A DNA stretch of 64,000 nt from Ashinkailepas kermadecensis. Taxonomy: Eukaryota; Arthropoda; Thecostraca; Neolepadidae. The translations under genes and the position numbers were made by a program. The notes beneath the pieces were generated by a model. That model saw only the letters and a program-made list of their open reading frames with translations, did no database searches and was not told the origin of the DNA. The stretch spans positions 122,001 through 186,000 of the forward strand of contig JAOTOM010004629.1 of assembly GCA_034440615.1 (NCBI GenBank). The letters run 5' to 3'. Position 1 is the stretch's first letter. Every line of letters begins with the position of its first letter. Of the stretch, positions 34,509 through 47,067 are shown piece after piece.

Positions 34509-35224
34509 CACGGCCGGTGTTAACACTGATCCCACCCGTCCCGGTCGCGCCGCACCTGAACGGTCACTACCGGCGCGCTCAGAGCCAGAGGTGATGGGCC
34601 AGAGTACGTCCCCCAGACACCGGTGTGCTCAGAACCAGAGCCAAGCCAGAGCATGTCCTTCACAGGCTCCGGCGTGCTCAAAGCCAGCACTAAGCTCAAG
34701 TCTGTCCATCTCCAGAACCGGTGCGACCGGGAGCAGTCAAGATAGAGTCTGTCGCTGCAGAGCTCCCCGAGCGCCGACGCTCTCACAGCCAGAACTAAGC
34801 CCGAGTCTGTCCCTCGAGAGGCTAGCGCGGCTGCACGCGGCAATGGGGGTCGGGGACCGGTCTGGCCGCGCTGTGTTGCCATGAAGCGGTCGCTGCAGTG
34901 ACAAGGCGCCAGCGGCATCAAAGGCGCCGGCCGGTCCGGCAACAGACTGCCGGGGGTCGTCGATGATGTATGCTCAGGGGCGCACGGGCCACACATGCAT
35001 ATCAGATAGTGGGCCGGGCTGGATGGAGGCCATCGGCCGAGCCGGGCACGTCTCTGCCGACCTGCCACGACCGGTACACGTGCCGTATCGCAGATCGCCA
35101 GGTCACTTATGGAGGACGACAGACGTTTTCGGCGATGGTAGTGCGCCTCAGCATGACCGTCGGATCAGCAACACTGCAGTGGCCCCCAGAGAGCACCGGA
35201 GACAGATCCGACCGGCTGCCCACG
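34509..35224. other. No recognisable gene
   Basis: GC-rich sequence with degenerate repeats of an AGCCAGAGC-like word (about 34580-34800). No domain. Confidence 0.35.
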
Positions 35225-35520
35225 ACCTGTTCACAGATGTGTGTCCGGTAGTTTTCCGGGACCTGTTCTCCGATGTGCATCTGGGTACCTACCAGGACCC
35301 AAATATGCGTCCGGTAGTTCCCCGGGAACTGTTCCCTGATGGGTCTGGGTACCGCTCGGGACCTGTTCCCAGATGTGTGTCTGGGTACCGCCCGGGACCT
35401 GTTCCCCGATGTGCGTCTGGGTACCGCCTAGGACTTGTTCCCCGATGTGCGCCTCGTTCTGCCCGGGACCTGTTCCCCCGGACCTGTACCCTGTGTGTCT
35501 GGGTACCGCCCGGCAGCTGG
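35225..35520. repeat. Degenerate minisatellite of about 36 bp, 7 units
   Basis: Recurring GGGACCTGTTCCCCGATGTG-type units with TCTGGGTACCGCCC spacers. Divergence is higher than in neighbouring arrays. Confidence 0.75.
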
Positions 35521-35566
35521 CAGTGGCCGGCACCACCCGGCGCCGACGGCCCGAGTCGGGGCCGGC

Positions 35567-36240
35567 TCCGTGACGGTGACGGTGACGGTGGCGGTGACGG
35601 TGGTGGTGCGGCCCGCGGCGGCCGGCTCTGTGACGGTGGCGGTGTCGGTGGCGGTGGTGGTGGCGGTGGCGGTGCGGCCCGCGGCGGCCGGCTCCGTGAC
35701 GGTGGCGGTGTCGGTGGCGGTGGCGGTGACGGTGGCGGTGCGACCCGCGGCGGCCGGCTCCGCGACGGTGACGGTGATGGTGGCGGTGCGGTCCGCGGCG
35801 GCCGGCTCCGTGACGGTGGCGGTGGCGGTGGCGGTGCGGCCCGCGGCGGCCGGCTCCGTGACGGTGACGGTGACGGTGGCGGTGCGGCCCGCGGCGGCCG
35901 GCTCCGTGACGGTGGCGGTGGCGGTGGCGGTGGCGGTGCGGCCCGCGGCGGCCGGCTCCGTGACGGTGACGGTGACGGTGGCGGTGCGGCCCGCGGCGGC
36001 CGGCTCCGTGACGGTGGCGGTGACGGTGGCGGTGCGACCCGCGGCGGCCGGCTCCGTGACGGTGACGGTGACGGTGGCGGTGCGGCCCGCGGCGGCCGGC
36101 TCCGTGACGGTGACGGTGACGGTGGCGGTGCGGCCCGCGGCGGCCGGCTCCGTGACGGTGACGGTGACGGTGGCGGTGCGGCCCATGGCGGCCGGCTCCG
36201 TGACGGTGACGGTGTCGGTGGTGGTTCGGCCCGAGTCGCG
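35567..36240. repeat. GC-rich higher-order repeat (6-bp within 42-54 bp)
   Basis: Runs of the hexamers GGTGAC and GGTGGC alternate with GCGGCCCGCGGCGGCCGGCT about 12 times; unit length varies with hexamer number. Period multiples of 3 keep frames open on both strands (300-485 codons), giving Gly/Asp or Val/Thr repeats. These are not convincing genes. Confidence 0.92.
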
Positions 36241-37324
36241 GCCGTTACCCGCCGACGCGGCTGTCGCGACTGTCGGGCCGGTATTAATGGACGGCCGACG
36301 GCGCCATCTGGCGCTGAGCGTGTGCGGCTGCGCGGGAGTCAACGCACCTGGTTCTCACGACGGTGCCGGCGGAGGGCGGCGCGCGCGGCGTCAACTCGCC
36401 GCACCGTGGGTCCAGCATGACGCTGTCAGGTCCCAGGGCCGCCGGGCATCGCCTCAGGCCTGAGTCGCCCTCTTTCGTCGGCAATGCATATCTCGACTGC
36501 TCTCCGTGCTTCCACATCGATTCCATAAATCAAGGGGTCTGGTTCACCACCACTCGCTATGCATATTCCTCGCATATTGCTTTTGACATGTCCATTCGGA
36601 AGCATAGAGAGCTGACCTGGGGTACCAGCGGCCGTTTTTTTTAGTTTGCAACTTGAAGGAGTAGATAGAACATTGTTTGAACCGCAGGTCTGGGCCTAGT
36701 GTAGCTGGATTGGCTCAGTATAATCCTGATCATTATAGTGATGCTTCAACGCCGTCTAGTATCACACGAATGCTGGAATCAGTCATACGGTAAACAACTC
36801 GTTACTCCAGCAACCAAAAATGCATCATAATGGCTTGTGTACATCTGGATGTTTATATGTGGAGGATGAGGCAGTATGCCAAAACAGCGACATGCATTTA
36901 CGTCGGTCAACAAAGGCTGCAATTAAGAATGCACCGACTATAGCACCGTAACCAAGAGCAGTGTGCCACGCTTATTGATGAACGTATGATTGATGATATG
37001 CCAGTGAGTTTGAATTGGCTGACGCGCTCGAGCGCGCTACGCAGTAATACAATAATAGGTGTGCGAGGAACATGTAGAACAGCTGGAATTTTTTTTTCAT
37101 ATAGCACGATCGCAACATTTGCTGTCCGGCCAAGCACAAGGAGAAGCGGCTTCAAAGTGGCTCCATCTCTATCTGCACATGAATCACTGCTGCACGTCTG
37201 AAGCCAGCTTCTGTGATGCCTCAAGTTTCTCACGTCAGGCAATCGTGAGAACTGGCTAAACCACAATACTGAACAACGACAAAAAGCAAGAGCTGTCCGG
37301 CAATGAGCCCACAGCAATCCTCCC
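36241..37324. other. No recognisable feature
   Basis: No domain-bearing frame or repeat recognised. CTCCGTGCTTCCACA near 36501 matches a 15-bp word in the LINE-2 5' UTR but nothing around it does. Confidence 0.35.
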
Positions 37325-37737
37325 GTGTGAGCACCGGAGCGATGTTTGTCTCCTTCCAGTGTGAGTACGGGAGCGATGCTCGCCTCCTTCCAGTGTGAGC
37401 ACCGGAGCGATGTGCTCGCCTCCTGCCAGTGTGGGCACCGGAGCGATGCTCGCCTCCTTCCAGTGTGAGCAGCGGAGCGATGTTTGTCTCCTGCCAGTGT
37501 GAGCACGGGAGCGATGCTCGCCTCCTTCCCATGTGAGCAGTGGAGCGATGTTCGCCTCCTTCCAGTGTGAGCACCGGAGCGATGCTCGTCTCCTTCCAGT
37601 GTGAGCACGGGAGCGATGCTCGCCTCCTTCCCATGTGAGCAGCGGAGCGATGCTCGCCTCCTTCCCATGTGAGCAGTGGAGCGATGCCCGCCTCCTTCCA
37701 GTGTGAGCAGCGGAGCGATGCTCGCCTCCTTCCAGGC
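37325..37737. repeat. 34-bp minisatellite, about 12 units
   Basis: Unit core GAGCGATGCTCGCCTCCTTC; most spacings are 34 bp, one is 36. Variant sites: CACCGG/CAGCGG/CACGGG/CAGTGG and CTCG/TTTG. Confidence 0.93.
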
Positions 37738-38771
37738 AAATGAGTTTGTCCATGGATGTCGGGATCTGCTGCTGAGACGTGCGAGCCCGCTTCAATCTTT
37801 CCCGGAATAATCTAAGGCAGAGTTTCTGAATAGTTGTGACCTTGACTTTGGAAAAGTACGACAGTATGTGCGTATGTCAATATGGACGAAAGTCCCTAGG
37901 ACCCTAGCGCCCTTATGCAGGGCGCTGGGGTCAGCAATGCGGTAAGGTGTTGACGTATTTGCAAAATAAAATGAGACCATAGTCAACGGCTCCGCATGCC
38001 ATGGTTTCAAGTCAGAACTCTGAAGTCCGTCAACACGCTCCCACGTGGGAACCTCCCTGTGGAGTGGCCAGGGCCCTTCGATGGAAAAGGTATCCATGCT
38101 CTATCAGCACTCTATCTCTCTGGTTTTGAAGCTGTGTTTCCCATCCATGGAATTTCAACGAACTGCACAAGAATCCGCTCGTGTATTGCTACATTGCAGA
38201 TAAGTGAGCTTTTACCCACAGGCTTCACACATAAAGTCGCCTGTGCACTTTGCGTGAGTGTCGGCGAGTTGCTTGCGGGCGCCAGCGTGGGCGTACCAGC
38301 ATGGGTGTATGAGCAAAGCACGCATGTGGGAGGTCTGGCGCTGAGCCAGCCGTGGAGCCGACTGCGCCGGTGCCGAGGCCTGTATCGAGGCCGGCGTCGG
38401 CGACGGGACCGACCTGATCCACTTCTGCGTGTGCGTGAGCGCGTGCGGCGCCACGGCCGCGCCACATAAGTGGGTCGCCGTGCAGCGTATGTTCACTGTG
38501 CCGGCAGCATCCTTCCGCTCTGAATCGTGGCCGGCCGAGCCGGCGGCTGGCGTCCCGGGGTTGTGTCCCGCTAACCCAGCTGCGCGCGCGCCGACACACC
38601 TCGGTGCCCGCGGCCTCGCCGGCGGACAGCTGAGTGCACCGCGGAGGGCCAGACGTGAACGCCGGCCGAACATATCGTGCCGATCCTCTGCGGTCTCGAC
38701 TGGGCCCGTGGCGAGCGCCCATCGAACCTCTGAGCCAGGTGTCAGCCCACTGGCAAGGGTCGGTGTGGATG
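37738..38771. other. No recognisable feature
   Basis: No recognisable gene. The second half is GC-rich. Confidence 0.35.
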
Positions 38772-39665
38772 TGAGGTGCGGTATGGAGTAAGATGCCGTA
38801 TGGTGTGAGGCGCTGTATGTGGTAAGGTGCCGAATGGTGTGAGGTGCCGCATGGTGTGAGGTACCGTATGGTGTAAGGTGCGGTATCAGGTGGGGTGCGG
38901 TATGTGGTAAGGTGCCGTATGGTGTGAGGTGCGGTATGTGGTAAGGTGCCGTATGGTTTGAGGTGACGTAAGGTGTGAGGTACGGTATGGGGTAAGGTGC
39001 CGTATGGTGTAAGGTGCCGTATACTGTGAGTTGCGGCATGTGGTGAGGTGTGGTATGTGGTGAGGTGCGGTATGCGGTGAGGTGCGGTATGTGGCAAGAT
39101 GCGATATGTGGTGAGGTGTCATATGGTGTGAGGTGCGGTATGTGGTTAAGTGCGGTATGTGGCGAGGTGCGGTATGTGGTGAGGTGTGGTATGTGGTAAT
39201 GTGGCATATGGTGTGAGGTGCGGTATGTGGTGAAGTGTGGTATGTGGTGAGGTGTGGTATGTGGTAAGATGCGGTATGTGGTGAGGTGTCATATGGTGTG
39301 AGGTGCGGTATGTGGTGAAGTGCGGTATGTGGCGGGGTGCGGTATGTGGTGAGGTGTGGTATGTGGTAAGGTGTCAAATGGTGTGAGGTGCGGTATGTGG
39401 TGAGGTGAGGTGCGGTGTGGTGTGGGGTGCGGTATGTGGTAAGATGCGGTATGTGGTGAGGTGTCATATGGGGTAAGATGCGGTATGTGGTGAGGTGTCA
39501 TATGGTGTGAGGTGCGGTATGTGGTGAAGTGCGGTATGTGGTGAAGTGCGGTATGTGGTAAGGTGCGGTATGTGGTAAGGTGTCATATGGTGTGAGGTGC
39601 GGTATGTGGTGAGGTGCGGTGTGGTGTGGGGTGCGGTGTGGTGTGGGGTGCGGTATGTGGTGCCA
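38772..39665. repeat. 17-bp minisatellite, about 50 units
   Basis: Degenerate units around GTGAGGTGCGGTATGTG with strong G/T bias on the plus strand. The His/Thr/Pro-rich open frames on the minus strand (up to 331 codons) are products of the array. Confidence 0.92.
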
Positions 39666-40115
39666 GGCACGGTGCGTGGTGCCGCAATGCGCAAAAGGAG
39701 CCGACAGACGATCATAGCCCGTGGTCTGCCGCCGGCGCCGCCCACATCGGTCGCGGGCGTGCTCGGCCCATAGGTGGGTCGCGTGCCGATCAAACAGCAC
39801 AGCCCGACCGGCATGCCGGCTCGTGTCGGCGGCTATCCCACTGATTGTGCTTATCTGTTCAATCGATACATAATGGGAGGAGCCACTCCACGCCGCGGAT
39901 TGGTGCGCACGTGCGGTGATAGGAACAGCAAGCCATGAAGGTGATCAACACTGACAACAAGTTTGACACATGTTTTAATTTCTAGAAGAATGATCAGCCA
40001 ACTGAACAACTGATGGCGATTGCCACCAACGTTTCCTCTCGAAAACCATAGACGTTCCCTTAGGCTACCGAATCTGAGCCACTTAAAATAAGGTAAGCCT
40101 ATATGTAGGTATGTA

Positions 40116-40117
<2 letters not shown>
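39666..40117. other. No recognisable feature
   Basis: No recognisable gene or repeat. Confidence 0.35.
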
Positions 40118-40178
<61 letters not shown>

Positions 40179-40179
40179 T

Positions 40180-40224
<45 letters not shown>

Positions 40225-40335
40225 TATATGTGTATATATGTATGCGTGTGTGTCTGCGTGTATGTGTGTGTATGTGTATGTGTACGTGTATGTGTGTGTG
40301 TGCACGTGTATGTGTGTGTGTGTGGGTGTATGCAT
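40118..40335. repeat. (AT)n then (GT)n microsatellite
   Basis: AT dinucleotides with a few T interruptions to about 40222, then TGTGTATG-type GT-rich sequence. Confidence 0.95.
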
Positions 40336-42246
40336 AGATAGATGCTTACCCCATTTGTTGTGGCTCAGTTACGATAGCCCAATGCTACGTTTGCTGCCCA
40401 CGTCTTCGCGGTTGGCAAAACCAGCGTGTGCAGCTCGTAACGAGGTGATTGCCCACGCAGTCCCGACAACTGTGCTGCTGAGCCACTACTCACGTCAAAC
40501 ACACTCGGACCTCCTCAGTGGTGTCCAGGGATGGATTTGTGCTTTGTAGTCCTGGATGTGGAGAGGAAAATGTGTGGATAATCGAATACGGAGAGGATGT
40601 TTTTCTTCAAGCTAATGGCATCAGCATCACAGCTTCGGCTTCCCAGTGAATCTTTAGTATTTTATTACCGAGCAGTATTTGTCAAACAGCACTATTCCAC
40701 CTCCAAAAGAGAAAAATAAGAGGACAATTATCTGGATAGGATAATGTTTTAGATACCGAAAATCCAGAAACAGTCCATATTTCCACCCTGGTGGTGCTAT
40801 GGCTTCAGCTGACCTCATCGTGGACTCCGACAGCCTCAACTGGTTCTAGCATGAGCTCCGACAAGCTTAGCTTCCACACGACCAGCTCCAGCGTCACCAC
40901 CGTTCTTCGACGCCGGCCGGCCGGCCATCCCCATCCTCTCCCAGTAGCAGCCTCAGCGGCTTCGGTCTCCTCGGCGGCGTCACTGCCGGAGCCGCTTGCC
41001 AGGCTTCGGCGGCTTCGGGCCTCGTCAGGCCGGCTGCAGCAGCGGCTTGGTTCCCACGCCGGGATGCCGGGCCGTGACGCCTGGCGCGGCGCGGCCGGGC
41101 GGCGGCGGCGATAAAAACCGCTCCCCACGCTCGTAGAACGGCGACCGCGAGAGGTGGTGACAGTGGTGCCGCACTGGTGCTGCTGCCACAGTGCCACATC
41201 AGTGCCGCACCAGCGAGAACGCAGAGAACGAAGCAGTGCCGACAGCGGGCGCTGTCACTGCTGTCACGCAGAAACCGACACCCGGTGGACTGTGACGCTC
41301 CTGATACATTTGTTGATAATGGTGCATTCCATTAATTAACCTCAAACAATTAATTATTCACCTCCACTTGTGTTCGATTTGTCTGTCTTATCGCCAGCAC
41401 GACATGAGAAGAAAAATGTCTGTCACAAAATATTCCTTTGAAGGCAGCAACACAAGTTGGCTGAATAAAGGAAGCTTTTTATTTCAAACTCAAGTATATA
41501 TCTAGCAGAATTCCTCAAATTAACGTCAACAAGTGTTTAATAAATGCATTGAAAACCAATAGCATAGATTGAACTGCTAGAAAATACCCTAGAACAGAAA
41601 ATACAACCGCTAGAAAATACCACCACGTTGCTGCACTCCGCACATTTCTGCAAATGTCTGTAGCCAAGCCAGCGTTCAGGGCTGATAATAAATTATTGTC
41701 AGATTAACAATTTGTACCACCTGCCAAGCTATTGTGGAAACAGTTATAATTGATATCGCATGCACTCTTTAGTAGCTAAACAATGACTCCCTTGGTTTTT
41801 TGTTCCGGTCCGATGATTCCAATCTTCCATACCATTACCCAACGTCTCTCCATGGGAACGAAAACGAGTTGATGGAGAAGCGCGCTCGACATTTAACCGA
41901 AGCACTTCAAACATGCCGAAAATAACCAGCCGTCGACATTCCACATACCACGCGGACCGTCCTCCGGATAAGCCGACAACTACGATTGTTTAGCGTTGTA
42001 CTCCAGGCCTCTCTCCACACGACCCAGGCAACCATGTGAGACCGATTCAAAGGTAGCGCCGCACCTCTCGCCGCAAGTGCCTGGACTTGTCACAACGTCA
42101 TCATCTGACAGATTGATCGGGACGTGGAGTGGGACCAGCTCTGGCTCGGAGGCACGGAGTTGCATTCCTCATGGTGAGGCGTTGGACTCTGCCCTGGCAA
42201 CAAGCTAAAGGATGTGGCAGGTCTTTTCGTCGGTTATGTACATACT
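40336..42246. other. No gene; CpG-rich patch at 40890-41130
   Basis: The CpG-rich patch ends in GGCGGCGGCGATAAAAACCG (about 41100-41119), whose GATAAAAA could be a TATA-like box reading plus. No downstream coding frame supports a promoter. The rest is unremarkable. Confidence 0.3.
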
Positions 42247-42318
42247 ACGCTCATAAGACACCGCGCCAGAACTCCCAAGACAACGCTCATAAGACACCGC
42301 GCCAGAACTCCCAAGACA
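42247..42318. repeat. 36-bp direct duplication
   Basis: Two perfect tandem copies with core GCTCATAAGACACCGCGCCA. Confidence 0.9.
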
Positions 42319-42432
42319 CTGAGGACCACACCACCGCAGATCAGATCGCCTTTTAGTGTGGGAATAGGTCAATCAAACTAATGCCCCGAGTTCCTTCATC
42401 AGCAGCACTTCTTGCACCACATGTACCGGAGA

Positions 42433-42540
42433 CCATTATCAGCTGTACCAAGGACGTCATCGGCTGCACCGGGGACCGTCATCAGCTGTACTGGGGACCG
42501 TTATCAGCTGTACGGGGGCCCGTCATCAGCTGTGCTGGGC
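42433..42540. repeat. 22-bp minisatellite, about 5 units
   Basis: Units of about 21-22 bp around GTCATCAGCTGTACTGGGGA. Confidence 0.8.
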
Positions 42541-43744
42541 ACCACTCTGACCGGCGCTGTTGGGGCTCCCTCGCCGAGAAGCCCCCCGCCGAGGCGAACC
42601 TACCGCCCCCGTGTGCCAGCGGCCGGCCGGTGTCGGCGGTGGCGCGGCGCGCCCGGTCTGCGGACGTGTACCGTACACAGGTCACGGCCCTCCACCGTCG
42701 GCCGATCACCCGTGCACCCGCTGTCTGTGCACTGTCTGTGCACCACGACCGCGGCACGGCCGGCTCACTGTCAGCCTGACGACACCGGCCGGGGGGGGGC
42801 ATGGCTACAAATACAGTTAACGCCGCGCCATTGGCATGGCTGATCACAGCACCGCATACCGAAGTGATCTGACATAGGAATAGTTGCAGCTCACGCTATT
42901 CCAGACGTCACTACACGTCACACGCTACGTCACAACGTTGCCATAGCCAGCCACGCCCTCCGGCTATGGCGGTTGATGACGCGGTGAGCGGCAGACAAGA
43001 TCAGAGCCGACGCCACCGCCGCCCTTCAGCTTGCACGGCCACACCACACCGCGCCATGGCGGCGTGGTGGCCGTGGCCATGACGTCACTGCGGCCACTGC
43101 ACCATGCAAGAGCACGATCCGCCTTGAAGGGCATCGGCCAGCCAGCTGTATTAAAAGTCGCCTTTGCATATCAAACTGCCGCGAGCGTGGCGGGCAGGCG
43201 CCGTATCGGCGAGATATCGACACGATCTTGCGCTCAACTGCCGCCCTTTGATAGTAACGATGCCACGGGCTGGGGCACCATCGCGCCGCCGACGTTCGTC
43301 GACCACCGGCGGCACCGGGAGGTGAGGAGGTGATGGGGAGGGCAGCTGCGCCGTCGACTGACGATGCCTCTGCCCGGCCGGATGAAACGATACTTTGCCC
43401 ACGCGGGCACTGCCCCCAGTAAGGTTACCACGCGGTCTAATCACTCAGGGTGGTACTTGGTTTTAATGTGAATGACCATGACCTGGCTGTACAAACTGTG
43501 CAGTGTGTGTGTGTTCATGCCTAACTGCCTCCGACATAGCTTGCGCCACCAGCTCGATATTTTACTTCCTTGAACGAGTGAACGGGAACGGTCCTAGCTT
43601 GTGTACAATGGTGAGCACCGACAGGCGGATGGACAAACGCACTGACACACAGATAAACAGGCAACAAAGACAGGAAACACCGGCACACAGACTCGTTGTC
43701 GAACAGTCAGGCAGGCAGGTAGGTAGGCAAACGACACATGCAGG
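42541..43744. other. No recognisable feature
   Basis: GC-rich, no domain-bearing frame. CATGGCTACAAATACAG near 42799 follows a G-run and has no clear role. Confidence 0.35.
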
Positions 43745-43977
43745 CAGGCAAACAACACAGGCAAGCAGGCAAGCAGGCAGACAGGCAGGCGGGCAGACAG
43801 GCAGGCGGGCAGACAGGCAGGCGGGCAGACAGGCAGGCGGGCAGACAGGCAGGCGGGCAGACAGGCAGGCGGGCAGACAGGCAGGCGGGCAGACAGGCAG
43901 GCGGGCAGACAAACAGTAAAGACTGGAAGCATCGACACACAGACTCGCTATCTAAGTCAGGCAGGCAGGCAGGCAGG
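43745..43977. repeat. 16-bp minisatellite on a CAGG background
   Basis: About eight units of GCAGGCGGGCAGACAG (43785-43914), preceded and followed by (GCAG)n/(CAGG)n tetranucleotides. Confidence 0.92.
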
Positions 43978-44008
43978 AAAACACAGGCATACAGAAGGAA
44001 AGGCCGGT

Positions 44009-44208
44009 CATGGACGCAGCCAAGGCGGTGCCGCCCCTCCCCCTCCCCCTCCTAGCACCCAAAAATACACTAAGTCAAACGAGAAATTCAGATTTTCACC
44101 ACGTAATACCGTACATTTTCGGCGATCTTCGCTCGCCGGAAGCTTTCTCTATTTCATCATATTTTATTTGTCCGGACGCACCTTATGAAAATCCTGGCTG
44201 CGCCTCTG
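44009..44208 (+). mobile_element. hAT-like MITE, copy 1 (200 bp)
   Basis: Left end CATGGACGCAGCCAAGG and right end (reverse complement) CAGAGGCGCAGCCAGGA form imperfect terminal inverted repeats of the hAT CAGNGGCGCAGCC style. The element has no coding capacity. The inverted copy at 61509-61693 shares both ends and an interior block (AGAAAGCTTCCGGCG against AGAATGCTTTCGGTG). No 8-bp TSD is visible, so the copy is old or the ends are slightly off. Confidence 0.55.
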
Positions 44209-44223
44209 GACGCAGCAATAATT

Positions 44224-44317
44224 GAAGGCAGAGAGACAGCCCCGCCATACATAGGGGAGTTATCATGGAATGGAAGGCAGAGAGATAGCCCCGCCATACA
44301 TAGGAGAGTTATCATGC
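44224..44317. repeat. 49-bp direct duplication
   Basis: Two copies of a unit with core ACAGCCCCGCCATACATAGG, period 49 bp, differing at few positions. Confidence 0.85.
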
Positions 44318-44592
44318 ATGTCATATAGCATTGCATGAAAATAAACTTCAAAATGACTTGCCCCCTCCCCTACCGGGCCTCGAAGTCGTTCATATACGCA
44401 TGAGAGAAACGAACATCAACAAACGGAAACAAAAAAAGAAGAAGACAAAGAACAGAGTGTAACCTGTGTGGAAAATTATCAGGAAAGAACCAAATTGCAA
44501 GATTGTTGCTTACCGACATGCATAATTTGGTCTTTCTAAACGGGCAGCTGCAATGGGAAGTTAATAAGAAAATGGTATTACCAGCGCAATAT
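44318..44592. other. No recognisable feature
   Basis: AT-rich sequence, no feature recognised. Confidence 0.35.
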
Positions 44593-44784
44593 CTGCAAAG
44601 CTCATTCTGGTTGGTTATTGGTTTTACGACCCGTCGACCATTGAGTCATATAGCGTCGCCAATCTCTCGCGCCGATTGGTCGCGGGCGAAGAGTAGCGAC
44701 AGGTGAGACTCGAACCCACAATCTTTCGATTGTGAGAAGAGCATCTTACCCCTAGACCACTCGTCCCCTGCAAAGCTCATTCTG
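44593..44784 (-). mobile_element. Young tRNA-derived SINE, copy B, with 17-bp TSD
   Basis: A 158-bp element (44610-44767, minus) lies between perfect 17-bp direct repeats CTGCAAAGCTCATTCTG at 44593-44609 and 44768-44784. Its A box TGGTCTAGGGGTA, B box GGTTCGAGTCT, body and hairpin tail match copy A at 14579-14741 except for 6 substitutions and one fewer AACC in the tail. The hairpin stem has 5 of 6 pairs (CGACGC with GGGTCG). Confidence 0.92.
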
Positions 44785-45494
44785 TGCTACCGTCAACAGA
44801 CAGGTGGAACCAGACAGATAGACAGGCAACGGGATCAACTGAATGCCACAGCTGCATACGAAAATGTTTAAATCTCATGATATTTGGCACTTCATTCCGA
44901 TATCACTGAGCGAAAGCTTGTTTTGTGGCGGATGTCCCACCCGCTTTACCTCCGAATGCATGCTAATCACGTAATGTGGAATTGAAGGATTTCATATGAA
45001 GACACACTTTGGTCTAATCATAGGTTGGAACGGTCCTGATTATTACATCTGAATTATCCACAATGCCCATGGAGGCCGCGATCGTGAGGTGAGCGGTTCA
45101 GGCATTGATACGCAGTGTGGAAACAACAGTACTGAAATAACCTGCCTTTAAGTGTACCGAACGTTCACACTTCATTGGCGTCAATGTCAGCAGCGTTCTT
45201 GCCGTCTGCGAACCGCACCCTCACACACGACACGGCTTGCCTGGCGCTCGCACCCTGTTCCAGGACAGGAAGCGGCCGACTGGTGGCAGGGAGGCACCCA
45301 CCCGTCCGCCGGCAGACTCACCCCGGGCCACGCCGGATCGCGGAAACGGGCGGCCGGCGAGGTCGAGTGTCCGCCTGATGACGTCACGGCACCGCTCCCA
45401 TCCAGAGTGGGAAGAGCGGCGAGCGGCGGCTGTACCAGACGTGGCCCGGCAGAGATGGCCCTCAACACACGGGCACGACCTGGTATGCCCTATG
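44785..45494. other. No recognisable feature
   Basis: GC-rich from 45180 on; no recognisable gene. Confidence 0.35.
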
Positions 45495-45793
45495 TCGCAG
45501 AGGAGCCCCGGGGCTGGATGTGTCGCAGAGGAGCCCCCTTCGGCGTAAGTATATCGCAGAGGAGGCCCAGGGTGTAAGTGTGTCACAGAGGAGCCCCCTT
45601 CGGCGTGGGTGTGTCACAGAGGAGCCCCTTCTGCGTGGGCGTGTCACAGAGGAGCCCCTTCTGCGTGGGCCTGCCACAGAGGAGCCCCTTCGGTGTGGGT
45701 GTGTCACAGAGGAACCCCCTTCGGCGTTGGTGTGTCACACAGAGGAGCCCCTTCTGCGTGGGCGTGTCACAGAGGAGCCCCCTTTTGAGTTAG
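45495..45793. repeat. 30-bp minisatellite, about 10 units
   Basis: Unit core GTGTCACAGAGGAGCCCCTT. Unit length 30-31 bp, so plus and minus frames cycle through open registers. Confidence 0.9.
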
Positions 45794-46084
45794 TGTGCTG
45801 TGCGCTGTGAGGAGGCAGTCTCCGCGTAGGTGCGATATGAGAGGAGCATCCCATGGTTCGATGTGGGTGGATGATGAGGGAGCACCCATCAATGAAGGTG
45901 GCATGACCAGCATGCCGATGCTGCATATCACCGAGCCGAACATTTCACTACTGGCCAAGTCTCATGATCGTCTGAATTCTGCCATCGGAAGGTCTGCGGT
46001 AACAGGGTCCACTGAAACCGTAATTACGGGTGGCGGAGAAGATGAATTTGACACCAGTTGGTGCGATGAATCACAAGAGCCCAC
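45794..46084. other. No recognisable feature
   Basis: Short non-repetitive interval between two minisatellites. Confidence 0.35.
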
Positions 46085-46330
46085 GACGTCACGGCTGTGC
46101 GGCGGGCCGAGGCGTGACGGGCTCAGGTGCGGAGCCCAGGGCCAAATCCCTGCCGACGTCACGGCTATATGGCGGGCCGAGGCGTAACGGGCTCAAGTGC
46201 GGAGCCCAGGGCCAAATCCCTGCCGACGTCACGGCTATATGGCGGGCCGAGGCGTAACGGGCTCAAGTGCGGAGCCCAGGGCCAAATCCCTGCCGACGTC
46301 ACGGCTATATGGCGGGCCGAGGCGTGACGG
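46085..46330. repeat. 70-bp minisatellite, about 3.5 units
   Basis: Near-identical 70-bp units with core GACGTCACGGCTATATGGCG. Confidence 0.92.
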
Positions 46331-46874
46331 GCTCCGCCGGCAGTTGGCAGATGAGTCGGGGCGGACGCGGAGGTCGCCGAGGCCGTGTGCCACCGGCGTC
46401 ACGCGAGGTCGGCCAGGAACGTGACGCTGCCGCACCAGGTGACCATGTGGTCGCTTTGACTACATCCTCGGAACCAACAGCCGGTATGGACGTGAATTAT
46501 GGGGGTACGAATCGTCCGACGGAGCGTCTATCCATCAGACAATGATTCAGCACGCAACGGTATTTTACCTATGCATGATGTTTAAGGCTTGCCTTAGTGA
46601 TGTAGATTCGTGTTCCATGCTGGCCTCATAAAGGGCTTCGTCAATGTAAAACTTGCGACTTTTTTTAGTGCGGCTTCATTTTCGCTTGTGCGAGCACTCG
46701 CCTACAAACGCAGACACTATCCAGCCTCCATGAGATCGAAGATCGGCCCGTATTTCAATTCGAACTAATCGTGCCTGGCAGCTCTGTGAGGTGCGCTGTT
46801 TCCTCAAACGGCAGACAGTCCGAGGGCCGCCTCTGCAGAGCCTGGCGCGCGGACAAACTGCGCACTCTGCTGCT
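46331..46874. other. No recognisable feature
   Basis: No recognisable gene or repeat. Confidence 0.35.
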
Positions 46875-47067
46875 CAGTGAGACGTCTTACATGCGCCCGG
46901 AGTCAGTTATCGAGCAAGACCTGGCGCTCAGACGTAAACTGTGCATTCGCTCAGCGAGACGTCTCACAACGCCCTGTGTCAGATCCCGAGCAAAGCCTGG
47001 CTCTCAGACGTAAACTGTGCACTCGCTCAGCGAGACGTCTCACATACGCCCTGTGTCAGACTCTGAA
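46875..47067. repeat. 76-77-bp tandem repeat, about 2.5 units
   Basis: Unit marked by CAGCGAGACGTCTCAC starting near 46875, 46952 and 47028. Confidence 0.8.

Noticed and set aside
34963..36463. 485- and 342-codon plus-strand and 304-codon minus-strand frames rich in Gly/Asp or Val/Thr
   Set aside because: Driven by GGTGAC/GGTGGC hexamers with period divisible by 3; no domain, both strands open.
36501..36515. 15-bp match to the LINE-2 5' UTR as a truncated LINE copy
   Set aside because: Similarity does not extend beyond the 15 bp on either side.
38212..39501. His/Thr/Pro-rich minus-strand frames up to 331 codons
   Set aside because: Translation of the degenerate 17-bp array.
41100..41130. 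TATA-like GATAAAAA after a CpG-rich patch as a gene promoter
   Set aside because: No downstream coding frame, and such an octamer is common by chance.
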